A stretch of DNA of 9,145 nt. Source: an uncultured Paracoccaceae bacterium (GTDB taxonomy: Bacteria > Pseudomonadota > Alphaproteobacteria > Rhodobacterales > Rhodobacteraceae). The stretch lies in NCBI GenBank assembly GCA_937900975.1, contig CALCPC010000811.1:1-9145 (forward strand), written 5' to 3'. This document shows positions 6,010-9,145 of this stretch, in pieces. Position numbers and translations under genes: made by a program. The notes below the pieces were generated by a model. It saw only the letters and a program-made list of their open reading frames with translations. It did not search any database and was not told the origin of the DNA. The number at the start of each line of letters is the position of its first letter. Position 1 is the first letter of the stretch.

Positions 6010-7677
6010 TTACCGGTTGCTCGCCCCGTCCCGCCACCGGTTCACGATGGGGTAACGGCGGTCGAGCCAAAAGGCCTTGGCCGTCAGCCGCGCCCCGGGC
6101 GCCGCCTGGAACCGCTTGTATTCGGAGATATAAAGCAGGTGTTCCACCTTCTTCCCTGTCTCGCGGTCAAAACCGGCATCGGCGATCTCTGCCACGCTCG
6201 CGTCCTCTTCGATCAGCATTTCCAGAATGACATCAAGCACTTCATAGGGTGGCAGGCTGTCCTCATCCTTTTGATCGTCGCGCAATTCGGCTGAGGGCGG
6301 CTTGTCGATGATGCGGGGCGGGATGACGACGCCCGCGGGGGCTTTCATCCAGGGCCGATGATTGGCATTCCGCCAGCGACAGGTCTCGAACACGCGGGTT
6401 TTGTAAAGATCTTTGATCGGGTTATAGCCGCCGGCCATGTCGCCATAGATCGTCGCATAGCCCACCGCCACCTCCGACTTGTTGCCCGTGGTCAGCAGCA
6501 TGGAGCCGAATTTGTTGGACAGCGCCATCAGCAAAAGGCCGCGCAACCGCGACTGGATGTTTTCTTCGGTCACATCCGGTGCGCGGCCGTCAAAGATCGG
6601 CCCCAGTGTTTCGGTCACGGCACTGCGCGCCGCGCTGATCGGAACCGTGTCAAGCCGGCAGCCCAGCGCGTGGGCGACGCCCGCTGCATCCTCAAGCGAC
6701 GTCTCGGACGTGTATTCAGAGGGCAGCATGACGCAATGCACCGCCTCCGGTCCCAGGGCATCGGCGGCGATGGTCGCGACCAGCGCCGAATCGACTCCGC
6801 CCGAAAGACCCAGCACGACGCGCGAAAACCCCGATTTGCCGAGGTAGTCGCGCAGGCTTTCAACCATAGCGCGATAATCCTGCTCCCACGCGTCGGGCTG
6901 CGGCGCGCGTGTGCCCTGTGCCGCCCGCCAGCCTTCGGGACCCCGGACGAAATCCACATGCTCCATCGCTTCGTCGAACGGCGGCAGCATCACCGGCATC
7001 TCCCCGCCGGGATTGAGCACAAAGGAGGCACCATCGAAAATTTGATCGTCCTGCGCCCCGACCATGTTGAGGTAGATGATCGGCACCGCACATTCGACCA
7101 GCCGCGCCACGATATGCGTCATCCGCAGATCGAATTTGTTGCGGTGGTAGGGAGAGCCGTTGGGGATCAGCAGCAGTTCTGCCCCGCTTTCGGTCATCGT
7201 CTCGGCGACATCGGTGTGCCAACTATCCTCGCAAATCGGCGTCCCGATGCGGATATCGCCAAGGCCGAAGGGCCCAGAAATGGGGCCAGAGGTGTAAAGC
7301 CGTTTTTCGTCGAACACGGCGTTGTTGGGCAGGTGATGCTTTCGCGCAATCCCGTCTATCCGCCCGTCCCGCAACAAAAAATAGGCGTTATAATGGGCGT
7401 CGTTCTCCCACACGGGGCCGCCGATCAACAGCGCCGGTCCGCCGGCCGCGCGTTTGGCCAGCGCCTCCACCTCCGCAAAGGCGGCACGCGCGAAGGCGGG
7501 TTTCTGCACCAGATCCTGGATCTGGTAGCCGGTGATAAACATCTCGGGCAGCGCCACCAGCTCGGCGCCCGCCGCCCGCCCGGCCTCCACCGCCTGCAGC
7601 GCGCGCGCCGCGTTGCCGGACAGCTCGCCGACCACAGGGTTTAGTTGTGCCAGCGTGATGCGAAAGCGGTCTGCCAT
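6010..7677 (-). CDS. nadE: Glutamine-dependent NAD+ synthetase
   Basis: A 555-residue two-domain cytoplasmic enzyme that makes NAD+ from nicotinic acid adenine dinucleotide, ATP and glutamine, the last step of NAD synthesis. The N-terminal nitrilase-fold glutaminase domain (about residues 1-260) has the full Glu-Lys-Cys triad: E45 in ALPEMFITGY, K113 in ARKHHLPN and C149 in PICEDSW. The C-terminal synthetase domain has the PPi-loop S292-G-G-V-D-S297 (in LGLSGGVDSALVATIAA), then TTGNKSEVAVGYATIYGDMA and the closing RRYPIVNRW. Length and order match the family, and no key residue is missing. The start at 7677 has GGAGA (7687-7691) 9 bases upstream and begins with the conserved FRITLAQLNPVVGEL. 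It has its own candidate promoter and is divergent from the MORN gene. Confidence 0.96.
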   Translation of the reverse strand: MADRFRITLAQLNPVVGELSGNAARALQAVEAGRAAGAELVALPEMFITGYQIQDLVQKPAFARAAFAEVEALAKRAAGGPALLIGGPVWENDAHYNAYFLLRDGRIDGIARKHHLPNNAVFDEKRLYTSGPISGPFGLGDIRIGTPICEDSWHTDVAETMTESGAELLLIPNGSPYHRNKFDLRMTHIVARLVECAVPIIYLNMVGAQDDQIFDGASFVLNPGGEMPVMLPPFDEAMEHVDFVRGPEGWRAAQGTRAPQPDAWEQDYRAMVESLRDYLGKSGFSRVVLGLSGGVDSALVATIAADALGPEAVHCVMLPSEYTSETSLEDAAGVAHALGCRLDTVPISAARSAVTETLGPIFDGRAPDVTEENIQSRLRGLLLMALSNKFGSMLLTTGNKSEVAVGYATIYGDMAGGYNPIKDLYKTRVFETCRWRNANHRPWMKAPAGVVIPPRIIDKPPSAELRDDQKDEDSLPPYEVLDVILEMLIEEDASVAEIADAGFDRETGKKVEHLLYISEYKRFQAAPGARLTAKAFWLDRRYPIVNRWRDGASNR

Positions 7678-7706
7678 GGCGCGCGGTCTCCGATTGCCCG
7701 CCGTGA

Positions 7707-7734
7707 GCTATAATGCAAGTCCCCAGCACGGCAA
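7707..7734 (-). promoter_or_regulatory. Candidate nadE promoter
   Basis: Read on the minus strand: TTGCCG (7734-7729), a 16-base spacer and TATAGC (7712-7707). Transcription would start near 7700, about 23 bases before the nadE ATG, which is a natural distance. The plus-strand TATAAT at 7709-7714 is the same AT patch. Confidence 0.4.
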
Positions 7735-7812
7735 GGGGTTCGCGGTGCCGCACAAGTGCTTTGCCCCCGCCATGTGGTGGCCACATTCAGCCGTAGAACA
7801 CGTTGATAAGGA

Positions 7813-7841
7813 TTGTCATATTTGCGGGCGGCGCCTAATTT
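7813..7841 (+). promoter_or_regulatory. Candidate promoter for the MORN-repeat gene
   Basis: TTGTCA (7813-7818, 5 of 6 to consensus), a 17-base spacer and TAATTT (7836-7841, weak). The leader would be about 105 bases. An alternative -35 is TTGATA at 7803-7808. Confidence 0.25.
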
Positions 7842-7954
7842 GCGGCGAGAGTATCCGGGACAACCACGCGTAATTCGGAACAGTGTAAGACGGCCGCGCG
7901 ACACGAGGCACCCGGGGCAAGTATGTCTGGGGACGATGATTGGGGACTTTTGCG

Positions 7955-9145
7955 GTGAACTTTAGACAGATTTCGCTGACCCTGGCGATGGGGCTTTTTG
8001 CGACAGCTGCCGCGGCTCAGGATGCCGATATCCAAACCAAGCAGTACGACACTGGCGGTGTGTATACCGGCGAGTTCAAGGACGGCAAACAGCACGGCAT
8101 CGGAAAATACACGCTGCCTAATGGCTATGAATATGAAGGGGAGTGGATTGAGGGCCGGATTGAGGGGCAAGGCATGGCCAAGTTCCCCTATGGCTCTGTC
8201 TACACCGGTCAGTTCGTCAACGGCCGGCCCGAGGGCAAGGGGCGCATCGTGTTCGCCGATGGCGGTCAGTATGAGGGCGACTGGGTCGCCGGCAAGATCG
8301 GCGGCAACGGCGTTGCGGTATACGCCAATGGCGTCCGGTACGAAGGGGCGTTTCGCGACGCCGTGCACCACGGCAACGGCACGATGACCTCACCCAATGG
8401 CTTTGTTTACGAAGGCACGTGGGTCAATGGGATCAAAGACGGCGCCGGCAAGATCACCTATCCGGATGGCGCCATCTATGAGGGGGATATCAGCCAAGGT
8501 GTGCGCGCCGGAACTGGCAAGCTGATCATGCCCGATGGCCTTACCTACACCGGGGCTTGGTCCGGCGGGCAAATCAACGGCCAAGGCGTGCTGGTCCAGG
8601 CCAATGGCGACCGTTACGAAGGCAGCTTGGTCAATGGGCAGCGTGAGGGCGAAGGCGTTGTCACCTATGCCAGCGGCGATGTCTATGAAGGCGGGTTTCG
8701 CGCCGACCAACGCTCGGGCAATGGCGTGTTTATCGGCACCGATGGCTACCGCTACGAAGGCGCGTGGCTTGAAGGCCGGATTGAGGGCGAGGGGCGCGTG
8801 ACATACCCCGACGGCTCGATCTACGAGGGCGCCTTCCGCAACGATGTCGCCGATGGCCGGGGAAAGATCGTCTATGCCGACGGATCCTCCTACGAAGGCG
8901 ATTGGGTCGAAGGTGTGATCGAGGGGAAGGGGATCGCCCGCTACGCCAACGGATTGGTCTACGAAGGGGAATTTAAGAACTCCCGCAACCACGGGTTCGG
9001 GACCATGACCTATGAGGATGGGTTCACCTATACCGGCCAATGGCAGGAGGGGCTGCGCCATGGCGAGGGGATCGCGACCTACGCCGATGGAACCACGTAT
9101 AACGGCACCTTTATCGACGGGCAGCGCGACGGCGCGGGCACAATC
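7955..9145 (+). CDS. Exported MORN-repeat protein, 3' end outside the window
   Basis: An open frame of 397 codons from GTG 7955 to the window edge, with no stop seen. The start is supported by GGGGA (7942-7946) 8 bases upstream and by a textbook Sec signal peptide: basic start MNFRQ, hydrophobic core ISLTLAMGLFATAA and an AAA-Q cleavage site after A21. From Y37 onward the mature protein is sixteen MORN-type units of exactly 23 residues (the last cut at 16), each built as YEGxW/FxxGxxxGxG followed by about 9 residues ending in a DG/NG turn; the register never breaks. MORN repeats form a beta-hairpin ribbon that in other proteins binds lipids or partner proteins; here the setting is probably the periplasm or outside. 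No enzymatic domain is seen in the visible part, but one could follow. Similar proteins are common in Rhodobacterales (from memory) with no settled role. Confidence 0.9.
   Translation, partial: MNFRQISLTLAMGLFATAAAAQDADIQTKQYDTGGVYTGEFKDGKQHGIGKYTLPNGYEYEGEWIEGRIEGQGMAKFPYGSVYTGQFVNGRPEGKGRIVFADGGQYEGDWVAGKIGGNGVAVYANGVRYEGAFRDAVHHGNGTMTSPNGFVYEGTWVNGIKDGAGKITYPDGAIYEGDISQGVRAGTGKLIMPDGLTYTGAWSGGQINGQGVLVQANGDRYEGSLVNGQREGEGVVTYASGDVYEGGFRADQRSGNGVFIGTDGYRYEGAWLEGRIEGEGRVTYPDGSIYEGAFRNDVADGRGKIVYADGSSYEGDWVEGVIEGKGIARYANGLVYEGEFKNSRNHGFGTMTYEDGFTYTGQWQEGLRHGEGIATYADGTTYNGTFIDGQRDGAGTI
8063..9145 (+). repeat. Tandem 69-bp coding repeats (16 MORN units)
   Basis: Unit n starts at 8063 + 69(n-1); unit 16 starts at 9098 and is cut by the window end. 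All fifteen complete units are exactly 69 bp. The best-kept DNA word is the start of each unit, TAYGARGGN (Tyr-Glu-Gly, with Tyr-Thr-Gly in units 1, 3, 8 and 15 and Tyr-Asn-Gly in 16). Third codon positions differ widely between units, so this is an old array kept by selection on protein, not a recent DNA expansion. Confidence 0.9.

Noticed and set aside
5846..6070. N-terminal extension of the 205-residue membrane protein into nadE
   Set aside because: The added residues are Pro/Arg-rich, overlap the conserved end of nadE, and the ATG at 5845 has a good ribosome site.
6358..7644. Plus-strand open frame of 428 codons opposite nadE
   Set aside because: Shadow of a strongly identified enzyme gene; the product is Arg/His-rich with no family features.
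8390..9061. Minus-strand open frame of 223 codons with a periodic hydrophobic product
   Set aside because: It is the antisense reading of the MORN repeats: the 23-residue period on the plus strand makes the opposite frame periodic and stop-free. No ribosome site or recognisable family; the minus frame at 7835-8371 is the same effect and runs across the signal-peptide region.

Overview
The window looks like chromosomal DNA of an alphaproteobacterium, most likely Rhodobacterales (Roseobacter/Rhodobacter group). This rests on high G+C, compact genes, and the protein types: a short GluRS with a zinc-free HIGN/ALSKR signature, a glutamine-dependent NadE of about 555 residues, a small HEXXH zincin, an RTX tail and a periplasmic MORN protein. 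The placement comes from recalled family resemblance, not a database search. I see no rRNA, tRNA, CRISPR, transposase or phage gene.

Layout. (1) Positions 2-346, plus strand: the C-terminal end of an RTX-type calcium-binding secreted protein whose body lies upstream of the window. (2) Positions 528-3466, minus strand: a cluster reading 47-codon small gene, then gltX, then a MATE-family exporter; gltX and the exporter share an ATGA stop/start overlap. (3) Positions 3677-4075, plus: a small zincin-like metallopeptidase. (4) Positions 4327-5253, plus: a Tat-exported metallo-beta-lactamase-fold hydrolase. (5) Positions 5228-5845, minus: a small two-helix membrane protein of unknown function, overlapping the hydrolase tail to tail by 26 bp. 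(6) Positions 6010-7677, minus: nadE. (7) Positions 7955-9145, plus: an exported protein made of 23-residue MORN repeats, running off the right edge; it opens at a GTG, which makes it easy to miss.

Intergenic stretches. No gap exceeds 300 bases. The largest are 7678-7954 (divergent; candidate promoters both ways), 4076-4326 (GC-rich hairpins, then a candidate promoter), 3467-3676 (divergent; AT-rich candidate promoter) and 347-527 (convergent; a 9-bp hairpin). The 164 bp at 5846-6009 holds a 14-bp palindrome inside a direct repeat.

How the genes fit together. This is mostly a housekeeping neighbourhood (glutamyl-tRNA charging, NAD synthesis) interleaved with envelope and export functions, and not one pathway. 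I see no convincing undescribed multi-gene system. The most informative internal structure is in the MORN protein: units with Trp and units with Phe (or another residue) alternate, the alternation slips at unit 9/10, and units 2-5 resemble units 11-14, which together suggest duplication of a 9-unit block. The 47-codon gene ahead of gltX is the best candidate for an overlooked gene.
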